Shown: positions 1 through 5,686 of the stretch, piece by piece
Layout: each line of letters opens with the position of its first letter
Numbering within the stretch: position 1 is the first letter of the stretch
DNA from: JAAYJS01 sp964346185
GTDB taxonomy: Bacteria > Bacillota > Clostridia > Eubacteriales > Eubacteriaceae
DNA length: 5,729 nucleotides
Direction of reading: 5' to 3'
NCBI GenBank assembly: GCA_964346185.1
Contig: CAYFTR010000047.1
Location: forward strand, 1 to 5,729
Notes under the pieces: generated by a model
Database searches by the model: none
Told to the model about the DNA's origin: nothing
Seen by the model: the letters and a program-made list of their open reading frames with translations, nothing else
Position numbers and translations under genes: made by a program

Positions 1-50
1 CCGCCCTCGGCGACCAAAAAGTCAGCCTCCCGGCGTTTCTACCGGTTTAA
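1..50 (+). CDS. possible 3' end of an upstream gene, cut by the window edge
   Basis: Reading from base 3 gives the tail ALGDQKVSLPAFLPV and a TAA stop at 48-50. The stretch is much more GC-rich than the A/T-rich leader after it, which fits coding DNA ending about here. The frame starting at base 1 is also open, to a TAA at 76-78, so the frame is not certain. No family can be recognised from 15 residues. No hairpin with a T-run follows, so no terminator can be claimed for it. Confidence 0.2.
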   Translation, partial: ALGDQKVSLPAFLPV

Positions 51-73
51 AGGTATCCATAACAAGGGCATAG

Positions 74-79
74 TATAAT
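74..79 (+). promoter_or_regulatory. candidate -10 box for the aldolase gene
   Basis: A perfect TATAAT lies 32 bases before the aldolase start codon, in an A/T-rich leader. No good -35 box sits 16-18 bases upstream; position 51-56 reads AGGTAT. There is also no TG extension before the -10. The promoter is therefore weak, activator-dependent, or a chance match. The downstream leader carries GAAGG at 101-105, a short but usable ribosome binding site 6 bases before the ATG. Confidence 0.35.
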
Positions 80-111
80 CTTAGCTAAAAAATAAAAAAA
101 GAAGGTAAAAA

Positions 112-798
112 ATGGAATATTTATTGGATACGGCAAATCTGCAAGACATTCAAAAATTCAGCCGACACATGCCCGTTGCCGGCGTATCGAGCAATCCGAG
201 TATAATAAAAAAAGAAGGAAAGGTAAACTTTTTCTCTCATATGAAAACTGTCCGAAGTATTATCGGCAACCAGGCTTCCCTGCATATTCAAGTCTCACAA
301 AAAGACTATACGGGCATGATGAAAGACGCTGAAGCCATCCTAAACGGTGTCGACGACCGGGTTTATATTAAAGTACCCGTGACCATGGATGGTGTAAAAG
401 TTATAAAAGAGCTGAAAGCAAAGGGCATTCACGTAACGGCAACCGCTGTTTACTTAATTGCCCAGGCCTATGTTGCCTGTGAAGCCGGCGCGGATTATGT
501 GGCGCCTTACTACAACCGTATGGAAGCCATGGGTATGAACGCTGCGGCAGATCTTAAACGGATTGCGGATTACATCGATCGATACCGTTATCCAACCAAA
601 ATATTGGCGGCATCTTTTAAAAATGTAGCACAAATCAATCAGGCAATCGGTGTCGGTGCCCACGCGGTTACCGCCACACCGAGCCTCTATGAGGACATAT
701 TAACCAACGCTGTTGTGGCGGAGGCGGTAGATGTATTTTGCGACGATTGGCGCGAGGTTTACGGAGACAGCAGCATCGCGGATTTAACGTATCGTTAG
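112..798 (+). CDS. fsa: fructose-6-phosphate aldolase / transaldolase-like protein (TalC/FSA family)
   Basis: A cytoplasmic class I (Schiff-base) aldolase of the short transaldolase family. Members either cleave fructose 6-phosphate to dihydroxyacetone and glyceraldehyde 3-phosphate or act as transaldolases in the pentose phosphate pathway. At 228 residues it matches the usual 215-230 of this single-domain TIM-barrel family. Visible landmarks are the N-terminal LLDTANL with Asp6, SSNPS with Asn28, the Schiff-base lysine Lys87 in YIKVPVT, VTATAVY at 109-114, APYYNRM at 131-137 with the conserved Tyr133, KILAASFKN at 163-171, and GAHAVTATPSL at 183-192. The core looks complete. The ATG at 112 follows GAAGG at a normal distance and gives the expected N-terminus. 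rtcB lies 73 bases downstream on the same strand. Sequence alone does not settle aldolase versus transaldolase activity. Confidence 0.92.
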   Translation: MEYLLDTANLQDIQKFSRHMPVAGVSSNPSIIKKEGKVNFFSHMKTVRSIIGNQASLHIQVSQKDYTGMMKDAEAILNGVDDRVYIKVPVTMDGVKVIKELKAKGIHVTATAVYLIAQAYVACEAGADYVAPYYNRMEAMGMNAAADLKRIADYIDRYRYPTKILAASFKNVAQINQAIGVGAHAVTATPSLYEDILTNAVVAEAVDVFCDDWREVYGDSSIADLTYR

Positions 799-851
799 TC
801 GCAGGGTGTTGCGTTTGTTTTTAAGACTGTAAAGCTCGCGGACTAACGCAA
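793..851 (+). other. gap between fsa and rtcB with competing inverted repeats
   Basis: CGTTAGTC (793-800, overlapping the aldolase stop codon) is the exact complement of GACTAACG (841-848). TTGCGTT (809-815) is the exact complement of AACGCAA (845-851). The two pairings share bases 845-848, so they exclude each other. A third, 4-bp hairpin (800-803 with 810-813) is followed by TTTGTTTTT and could act as a very weak terminator. The layout resembles an attenuator, but the arms are short, so this is only a candidate. The rtcB ribosome binding site AAAGGA (861-866) lies just downstream. Confidence 0.2.
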
Positions 852-871
852 CCGGCAGTGAAAGGAAAACA

Positions 872-2092
872 ATGGAAGTAGTTGGGAAATATAACAGTGC
901 AAAAATTTTCGCGAAAAATGTGGACGACACCGTCATCAATCAGATAACAACGCTTCTCGATCAGGATTTTATTGCAGGCAGCCAAATTCGGATTATGCCC
1001 GACTGCCACGCCGGTGTCGGGTGTGTGATCGGCTTTACCGCGAATTTAGGTGATAAGGTCATACCCAACATTGTAGGGGTGGATATCGGCTGCGGTATGT
1101 TGGTGGTGGAGTTGGGCAAAAAAGATATCGATTTAAAAGTTTTAGACGATGTGATCCGTCGGGAAATTCCCGCCGGTTTTCAAATACACGATAAAAAACG
1201 TGCCCGCTTTGTACCCTTGTCCGACTTACATTGTTACCGCCATTTAAAAGATGTCCACAGGTTCGAAAAAAGTATCGGTACGTTGGGCGGCGGCAACCAT
1301 TTTATTGAAGTCGATAAAGATACGGCGAACAACCTGTATTTGGTTATCCACTCGGGCTCCAGAAATTTAGGCAATCAAATTGCCCGATACTATCAAAACC
1401 TGGCCATCGAAACGCATAAAGGCTTGGCGGATTTCATTCAAGAAGAAGAACGTATCATCGCGGTGTACAAAGCGTCGGGCAAACAAAAAGAAATTCAAAA
1501 AAAATTAAATCAAATGCGAAAAAATTATCAAAAACGTATTCCGAAATACCCGAAAGATTTATGCTACCTGCAAGGTGACCTGCGAGACAGCTACCTCCAC
1601 GATATGAAAATTGCCCAAGACTTTGCCCTGCTTAACCGAGAGGCGATAGCAACCGTGTTAATCGACAAACTGCGGGACGAATCCCTGGAAAATTACAATC
1701 ATTGGCACACGGTACACAACTACATCGACCGTTCTTCCAATATGATACGAAAGGGTGCCGTCTCAGCGCGAAAGGGCGAAAAACTGTTGATCCCTATAAA
1801 TATGAAAGACGGTGCCCTGATTTGCGAGGGGAAAGGCAACCCCGATTGGAATTATTCGGCACCCCACGGTGCCGGTCGCCTGATGAGCCGTGCCGAAGCG
1901 AGGCGTCTGTTAATGATGGATACGTTTTTTGAAGAAATGAAAGGTATTTATACCCGCTCCGTACATCACAGGACTTTGGACGAAGCCCCCATGGCGTATA
2001 AACCAATGGCGGAGATTGTATGTGCCATTGATGAAACGGTTAAAATTTTAAACCATATTCGACCCGTATATAACTTTAAAGCCCTCAGTTAA
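872..2092 (+). CDS. rtcB: RNA-splicing ligase RtcB (GTP- and Mn-dependent RNA ligase)
   Basis: RtcB joins RNA 2',3'-cyclic phosphate or 3'-phosphate ends to 5'-hydroxyl ends in tRNA and rRNA repair, through a GMP-histidine intermediate. The family fingerprint is complete: PDCHAGVGCVIGFTA (43-57), VGVDIGCGM (68-76) with metal ligands Asp71 and Cys74, LGGGNHFIEV (138-147) with His143, HSGSRNLG (160-167) with metal-ligand His160, the conserved NHWHTVHN (276-283), and SAPHGAGRLMSR (329-340) with the guanylated His332. Residues about 183-230 form a Lys/Glu/Gln-rich helical insert, seen in the roughly 400-residue bacterial form. The 406-residue length is normal. The ATG at 872 follows AAAGGA (861-866) by 5 bases. 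No archease, RtcA or RtcR gene is present in the window. It may be co-transcribed with the aldolase gene. The stop codon lies only 10 bases before the start of the decayed region. Confidence 0.97.
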   Translation: MEVVGKYNSAKIFAKNVDDTVINQITTLLDQDFIAGSQIRIMPDCHAGVGCVIGFTANLGDKVIPNIVGVDIGCGMLVVELGKKDIDLKVLDDVIRREIPAGFQIHDKKRARFVPLSDLHCYRHLKDVHRFEKSIGTLGGGNHFIEVDKDTANNLYLVIHSGSRNLGNQIARYYQNLAIETHKGLADFIQEEERIIAVYKASGKQKEIQKKLNQMRKNYQKRIPKYPKDLCYLQGDLRDSYLHDMKIAQDFALLNREAIATVLIDKLRDESLENYNHWHTVHNYIDRSSNMIRKGAVSARKGEKLLIPINMKDGALICEGKGNPDWNYSAPHGAGRLMSRAEARRLLMMDTFFEEMKGIYTRSVHHRTLDEAPMAYKPMAEIVCAIDETVKILNHIRPVYNFKALS

Positions 2093-2102
2093 TCAACATT
2101 AA

Positions 2103-2880
2103 CGGAAAAGGCCGATTGGTCTTGTTGTTGGCAAAAAAACCGCCGCCAGAAGCATTCTGCAAAAAACTTGTAAAGTTCTTCGCGACAGTTTTAAAGAAGG
2201 GGATCAATTAGTAACCTCGAAAGCAAATGTCGATTTTTCTCCGGAGCGGATTAACCGCGGTACCTCCGGGTGTAAAGCTCGCTTTTATATACCCGTCATT
2301 CCTATTTGCTTTGGTGATTTAAAACCGCGTGAGGACTTAAAAGAATCGGGTTACTTGCAAAATAAGGACTACATCGCGGTAACCTCGCAGGGTACCTAAC
2401 TTTGGAACACCTTACGGAAAATCCGAACGCTCTTTGGATAGAGGTGGGCGAGCGAACCCTCGACGAGGAACAGTCGGACAGATACGATATAAAGTTTTGT
2501 AAAAACGTAGCCCCGAATAACCTTGACCCGAAAAAACAATAGCGGTTTTTATTCACCCTAAAAGCCGGACCCTTTCGCAAGAAGACAAGGATACCATAAA
2601 AGCCCTGGGCGTTCAGTTATCCCCGGTATGGAAGCGCCTCCGTCGGAACAAACCGGCGCCTCACCTTTAGCGGATGTCGGTGCGGACTATGCGGCAATCA
2701 CCCTTACCGTTGAAGGGACACCCCTGGAAAAGATCATCCGAAAAGCGGAAGAAAACTATAAAAGCCCCGATGCCTATGGGGATATCTTGGATAAAAAGTC
2801 CGCGAACAAGACGGCGTTTACCCCTGACGAAGAAAAAGTGCTGAGGATTATAGAAACCTTTACTTACGAAGAAATAGAAG
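2103..2880 (+). pseudogene. decayed gene of unknown family, in four frame-shifted pieces
   Basis: Coding-like sequence continues here, but no single frame is open. The pieces that read as protein are 2103-2399 (VVGKKTAARSILQ ... DYIAVTSQGT), then about 2390-2542 (EHLTENPNALWIEVGERTLD), then about 2527-2620 (EKTIAVFIHPKSRTLSQED ... IKALGVQ), then about 2622-2880 (VIPGMEAPPSEQTG ... TFTYEEIEA). Each step needs a -1 change of frame. Joined, they give roughly 255 residues, soluble in character and with no signal peptide or membrane helix seen. The first piece follows a TAA at 2100-2102 and has no ATG or GTG start, so the 5' end is lost. The ATG at 2628 opens a 96-codon frame, but no ribosome binding site precedes it and it lies mid-protein, so I do not call it a gene. 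I do not recognise the family. Alternatives are assembly base-drop errors or unrelated small frames. Confidence 0.6.
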
Positions 2881-2881
2881 C

Positions 2882-3325
2882 GGACGACCAATCGGGGGCA
2901 AGGGTAATCGCTGTGTAATTGTCGACCACAGAACCACTTATTCAGACGTGAGCTTGCTATACGCGAACAGGCTGAGAAAAGGTGCCGCTCCTTTCTTGTA
3001 TAGGGGAGGCGGTGTTTTAGAATATAAGGTGGTAGATTCTGTTTTAATAGACCGCGCTCAGTGGCAATACCTTTTGCCGGAGACGAATAGGGACATGGTC
3101 AGTCTTTTTACCTTTGACCCTGTCTACCCACCCTATGAAAAACGGTTGATTATAAACTTTGAAAGAACGGATGAAGCAGGATCGATGCATGCGGAGCAGG
3201 AAAGTAACCGACCGCTCAAACAAGTGGCGTTGTGGAAAAAGCTTGTCCGCTTAGGTGCGGTAAGTGTTTGGGTCATTTTTTTTATTATGGTTTTTAAGTT
3301 TCTTAAAATTATGATAAAAAGATAA
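2882..3325 (+). pseudogene. sortase remnant, C-terminal half only, catalytic Cys replaced by Phe
   Basis: The frame that ends at the TAA of 3323-3325 reads upstream, past a GTG at 2948, into GRPIGGKGNRCVIVDHRTTY (2882-2941). This is the sortase 'GGxGN..VI.GHRT' block, with the catalytic His at 2927-2929. Next come LRKGAAPFLYRGGG and LEYKVVDSVLI, the typical strands. SLFTFDPVYPPYEKRLII follows, where sortases have TC before the loop and an Arg at KRL (3143-3145). The Cys codon position, 3113-3115, is TTT (Phe), one base away from TGT. A C-terminal membrane segment (about 3240-3315, ending in basic residues) suggests a class C-like pilus or housekeeping sortase. The N-terminal 70-100 residues are absent. 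The GTG at 2948 has no ribosome binding site and would omit the catalytic His. An active transpeptidase is not expected. Confidence 0.72.
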
Positions 3326-3332
3326 AAGAAAG

Positions 3333-3369
3333 ACCGCCGACGGATTTCCGCGGCGGTTTTTTATTTTTT
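3333..3369 (+). terminator. intrinsic terminator, probably bidirectional
   Basis: ACCGCCG (3333-3339) pairs with CGGCGGT (3351-3357). The stem extends through CGG (3341-3343) with CCG (3348-3350) around an ATTT loop, with a single bulged A at 3340. T-rich sequence (3357-3369, one A) follows on the plus strand. On the minus strand the complement of AAAAGAAAG gives a T-rich run, so the same hairpin can end the converging TetR gene transcript. It lies 8 bases after the sortase-remnant stop. Confidence 0.9.
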
Positions 3370-3372
3370 AGA

Positions 3373-3393
3373 AGTGTCCCTTAGAGGGAGACT
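3373..3393. repeat. imperfect inverted repeat just after the tetR-family stop
   Basis: AGTGTCCCT (3373-3381) and AGGGAGACT (3385-3393) are complementary except for one G-G mismatch, around a TAG loop. It lies between the regulator's stop codon and the shared terminator. In the regulator's transcript it would form a small hairpin without a T-run, so it could protect the 3' end or help termination. It may also be a chance repeat. Confidence 0.35.
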
Positions 3394-3397
3394 CTTG

Positions 3398-4051
3398 CTA
3401 TTCCAAGGCTTTTATATCTGAAAAATCTTGCGAATTATAAAATTCCAGGGCCTCTTTATGGCATTCGTAAATGATATTTTCCTGAATCGAGAACATACGA
3501 GCGGTGTTGGAAATTAAAAAAGCGGCAAAATCGTTGATACTCATTTGGATCTTTCCGTTATAATAAGCCAAAGTGCTGGAACGTCTGGCACCTAAATCGG
3601 CAATTAATGTGGCATCAAACTCGGCGGGAGTTAAACGCAGGTTAAAGTCTTTAATAAAGCCCTGATAAACAGAGGAAATATTTCTATACAAAAATCCGTG
3701 TAAGGCGGAATTAACGTGGGTTTCATAGTGAAAACGCTTTGTTTTTTCGTCATTAAAAAGGTTATTGTAGTAGATGATGGTTAAGAAAAAGTGTTCCTTA
3801 AAATGACTAAGACTGTCTGATTGATAAGTTTTCCGTATGCGTTCCCGAATAGCAAGGAGATATTCGAGCATAATGGCGTCGACAATGGTTGCCTTTGTTG
3901 AGAAATGATAGGTTAAAGACCCCAAAGTGGTACCCGATGCATCCGCAATATGCTGAACCGTGGCATCATCGTAACCGTTTTCTAAAAATACGCTTTTTGC
4001 AATTTCCAGGATACGCATCTTTGTGCGCATTCCTTTGGACATTTTTTCCAT
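3398..4051 (-). CDS. TetR/AcrR-family transcriptional regulator
   Basis: A 217-residue dimeric repressor-type protein, close to the usual 190-220 length. The N-terminal DNA-binding domain is clear at residues about 9-55: ILEIAKSVFLENGYDDATV is helix 1 with its turn, HIADASGTTLGSLTYHF (34-50) is the helix-turn-helix, and STKATIVDAIM follows. The remainder is all-helical, variable and aromatic-rich, as expected for the ligand-binding and dimer domain; the ligand cannot be predicted. The ATG at 4051-4049 is preceded by AAAGGAGT (complement of 4058-4065), an excellent ribosome binding site. The in-frame ATG nine bases later lacks one. It is transcribed divergently from the UroD-like gene, the classic layout for a TetR protein controlling its neighbour and itself. 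A palindrome at 4083-4104 in its own leader supports autoregulation. Confidence 0.94.
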   Translation of the reverse strand: MEKMSKGMRTKMRILEIAKSVFLENGYDDATVQHIADASGTTLGSLTYHFSTKATIVDAIMLEYLLAIRERIRKTYQSDSLSHFKEHFFLTIIYYNNLFNDEKTKRFHYETHVNSALHGFLYRNISSVYQGFIKDFNLRLTPAEFDATLIADLGARRSSTLAYYNGKIQMSINDFAAFLISNTARMFSIQENIIYECHKEALEFYNSQDFSDIKALE

Positions 4052-4082
4052 ATAATAACTCCTTTCGCAGGTCGGGATTCGG

Positions 4083-4104
4083 TTTTTCGATAATCTTCGA
4101 AAAA
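4083..4104. promoter_or_regulatory. perfect palindrome in the regulator's leader, candidate autoregulatory operator
   Basis: TTTTTCGA (4083-4090) and TCGAAAAA (4097-4104) are exact complements around TAATCT, 22 bases in all. Read toward the TetR-family gene, the site begins about 8 bases after the candidate -10 (4118-4113), at or just past the transcription start, and ends before the ribosome binding site. This size and position suit a TetR dimer operator. It could instead form an RNA hairpin in the leader. Confidence 0.5.
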
Positions 4105-4112
4105 TCTTAAAT

Positions 4113-4118
4113 ATTATA
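4113..4118 (-). promoter_or_regulatory. candidate -10 box for the TetR-family gene
   Basis: ATTATA on the plus strand gives a perfect TATAAT on the minus strand, 62 bases before the regulator's ATG. No TTGACA-like -35 lies 16-19 bases upstream on that strand; the best is TTCCTA at 4142-4137. The region is so A/T-rich that a TATAAT can occur by chance. The palindrome at 4083-4104 just downstream supports it. Confidence 0.35.
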
Positions 4119-4234
4119 AAAAAATAAAATATGTTTTAGGAAGTTCGTTTTTTAAAATAATAGCATTGTTTTAAAGTTATTTCAAGGAAATGGATAAAAA
4201 TAATAGTAAATATATATATAATTCTTAAAAAGGC

Positions 4235-4263
4235 TTGACAAATAAACAGATACCGTTTAATAT
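4235..4263 (+). promoter_or_regulatory. sigma-70/SigA promoter of the UroD-like gene
   Basis: A perfect -35 TTGACA (4235-4240), an exact 17-base spacer, and TAATAT (4258-4263) as a 4-of-6 -10 box. The predicted start is near 4270, leaving a leader of about 44 bases before the ATG. TATAAC (4261-4266) is an alternative -10 with a spacer that is too long. A/T-rich sequence above -35 (TATATATATA at 4211-4220) could add an UP-element effect. The promoter looks strong and would need repression, which the palindrome at 4265-4290 could provide. Confidence 0.75.
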
Positions 4264-4264
4264 A

Positions 4265-4290
4265 ACAGTAAATATAGCTGCAGTTACTGT
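4265..4290. promoter_or_regulatory. perfect inverted repeat over the UroD-like gene's transcription start, candidate operator
   Basis: ACAGTAA (4265-4271) and TTACTGT (4284-4290) are exact complements with a 12-base centre that includes CTGCAG. The site begins 2 bases after the -10 box and covers the predicted start, so a bound dimer would block transcription. The half-site is unlike that of the other palindrome (4083-4104). AGTAAATATA, which overlaps the left arm, occurs again at 4205-4214. Confidence 0.6.
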
Positions 4291-4313
4291 AAAAATAGAG
4301 AAGGAGAGTTGTT

Positions 4314-5468
4314 ATGGAAGATATGAAGCAACTTCAGGAAGAGAGAGGTCAACTTTTTAAAGATGTGTATGACGGTAAAATTCCGAAAAGAGTACCGATG
4401 GAGTTATCGATCACTTGGGATGCTGCCATAGAATACGCAGGATTGGATTTAAAAGAAGCACAATACAATCCCGAATTGTTTCCTGTTTTTTTCGATAAGG
4501 TTGCCAAGGATTTTCAAACGGATAAAAGTCCCATTGCGCCGACGTTGAGACCACCGGCATTTTACAACATTTTAGGTTCTGTCGGTATTGTCATGAGTAA
4601 TACAGGAAGTATGCAGCACCCGGAAGTTCACTCCCTAGAAGTCGAAGACTACGATGATTTTATTGCAGATCCCTACAAATGTATGGTAGATAAATGTTTG
4701 CCGCGTATTTACAAAGCTTTGGACGCCGGTCCGGGAGAAGCCGCATTGGCATTTGCAAAAGCTTTCAAAGCGAAAAATGATTTTGACGCCATCGCCGGCA
4801 AAGTAACCTTTGATGTCTGTGAAAAGTACGGTTATCCGATGTTCCCCAGAGGCGGTTTTACGGAAGCACCGATGGACTTTATCGCCGACTTCTTACGCTC
4901 CTTTACCGGTGCCGTTATGGATATGCGTCGCAACAAAGATAAATTGTTGGCCGCTATTAAAGCGATAACACCCCATATGAAGAAAATCGGTGTTGTACCA
5001 ACATCCAGCCGTTATGCTAGAACTTTTATCCCGTTACATATGGCACCTTTCATGCGTGAAAAACAATTTGCAGAATTCTGGTGGCCATCCTTCAAGGAAT
5101 TGATGGATCACTTAAGAGATAATGACGCCGGCGTGCGCATTTTCGTAGAAGGCGACTGGATGGATAAAATCGATTATTTGGCGACCTTAGACAATCGCGT
5201 AGAAATGCAATTTGAATTTGGTGACCCGAAATTAGCTAAAGAAAAAGTCGGTAAAGATCATATCATTTCCGGTTTCTTCCCCATCACCATGTTACAAACC
5301 AACACCAAACAAGAATGTGTCGACAAGGCAAGAGAATTAATCGATACATTGGCACCGGGCGGTGGTTACATCTTTAATACAGATAAGAGTCTTTATTCCT
5401 TAGAAGGTCCAATAGCCGAAAACTTACAAGCAGTTCTTGAAGTAGTCAGAACAGAAGCGGTTTATTAA
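4314..5468 (+). CDS. uroporphyrinogen decarboxylase-superfamily protein (MtaA/UroD-like, not HemE)
   Basis: A 384-residue protein with the UroD/MtaA TIM-barrel fold pattern. LFKDVYDGKIPKRVPMEL (14-31) is the usual opening. DFLRSFTGAVMDMRRNKDKL (192-211), APFMREKQFAEFWWPSFKEL (244-263) and APGGGYIFNTDKSL (347-360) match the later conserved blocks. True HemE has RQAGRYLPEY after the opening; it is absent, so haem synthesis is unlikely. In corrinoid methyltransferases of the MtaA type the barrel strand near residue 277 carries the zinc ligands HxC; here it reads RIFVEGDW (275-282), with Phe and Glu at those places. The exact reaction is therefore open: a corrinoid-linked methyl transfer, or another UroD-fold reaction. 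It is cytoplasmic, with no signal or membrane segment. AAGGAG (4301-4306) sits 7 bases before the ATG. It is controlled by the promoter and palindrome upstream, probably through the divergent TetR protein. It is followed after 29 bases by a small gene. Confidence 0.87.
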   Translation: MEDMKQLQEERGQLFKDVYDGKIPKRVPMELSITWDAAIEYAGLDLKEAQYNPELFPVFFDKVAKDFQTDKSPIAPTLRPPAFYNILGSVGIVMSNTGSMQHPEVHSLEVEDYDDFIADPYKCMVDKCLPRIYKALDAGPGEAALAFAKAFKAKNDFDAIAGKVTFDVCEKYGYPMFPRGGFTEAPMDFIADFLRSFTGAVMDMRRNKDKLLAAIKAITPHMKKIGVVPTSSRYARTFIPLHMAPFMREKQFAEFWWPSFKELMDHLRDNDAGVRIFVEGDWMDKIDYLATLDNRVEMQFEFGDPKLAKEKVGKDHIISGFFPITMLQTNTKQECVDKARELIDTLAPGGGYIFNTDKSLYSLEGPIAENLQAVLEVVRTEAVY

Positions 5469-5497
5469 GAAAAACAAATAGACTAAAGGAGAACACC

Positions 5498-5635
5498 ATG
5501 AAAAGTGAATATTTTAAAACTTGGGAAGACTATGTCGAAACTCATCCCGAATTAAACGATATAGAATCCGCGGAAGCCGGCATTCAAACCTACGAGGAAC
5601 AAATTTACGGATTTGTTATGAAACTTTTCTTATAG
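5498..5635 (+). CDS. small acidic protein of 45 residues, unknown function
   Basis: ATG at 5498-5500, stop TAG at 5633-5635. AAAGGAG (5485-5491) sits 6 bases before the ATG, as good a ribosome binding site as those of the large genes. The protein starts MKSEYFKTWEDYVETHPELN and ends YGFVMKLFL. It is rich in Glu, Asp and aromatic residues, probably helical and soluble, with no signal peptide and no Cys. It lies 29 bases after the UroD-like gene and 9 bases before the terminator hairpin's A-run, so it is almost certainly on the same transcript. It could be a binding partner or subunit of the enzyme, or the shortened start of a former longer gene. I do not recognise a family. Confidence 0.68.
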   Translation: MKSEYFKTWEDYVETHPELNDIESAEAGIQTYEEQIYGFVMKLFL

Positions 5636-5644
5636 AAGCGAAAC

Positions 5645-5686
5645 AAAAAAACATCGACGCCGCGCGTCGATGTTTTTTTATTTTTT
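5645..5686 (+). terminator. strong intrinsic terminator ending the UroD-like operon
   Basis: ACATCGACG (5651-5659) pairs perfectly with CGTCGATGT (5665-5673) around a CCGCG loop. It is flanked by an A-run before (5644-5650) and by T7, A, T6 after (5673-5686), so the stem can be extended by A-T pairs. The symmetry means it could also stop minus-strand transcription. It follows the 45-codon gene directly. Confidence 0.93.

Noticed and set aside
828..2282. 12-base repeat TGTAAAGCTCGC at 828-839 and 2271-2282
   Set aside because: About one such 12-base match is expected by chance in a window this size, and the flanks are unrelated.
2527..2542. CCGAAAAAACAA as a programmed -1 frameshift site joining two pieces of the decayed gene
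   Set aside because: The step is in the right direction and lies on an A-run, but three further -1 breaks, a missing start and a dead downstream sortase make programmed frameshifting unlikely.
2628..2918. 96-codon frame with an ATG start, as an independent small gene
   Set aside because: No ribosome binding site precedes the ATG, protein-like sequence continues upstream in a neighbouring frame, and its last part (after about 2880) overlaps the sortase block in another frame.
2948..3325. 125-codon frame starting at GTG as a real membrane protein gene
   Set aside because: No ribosome binding site is present, and the sortase block containing the catalytic His lies upstream of the GTG in the same frame, so this is the tail of a truncated gene.
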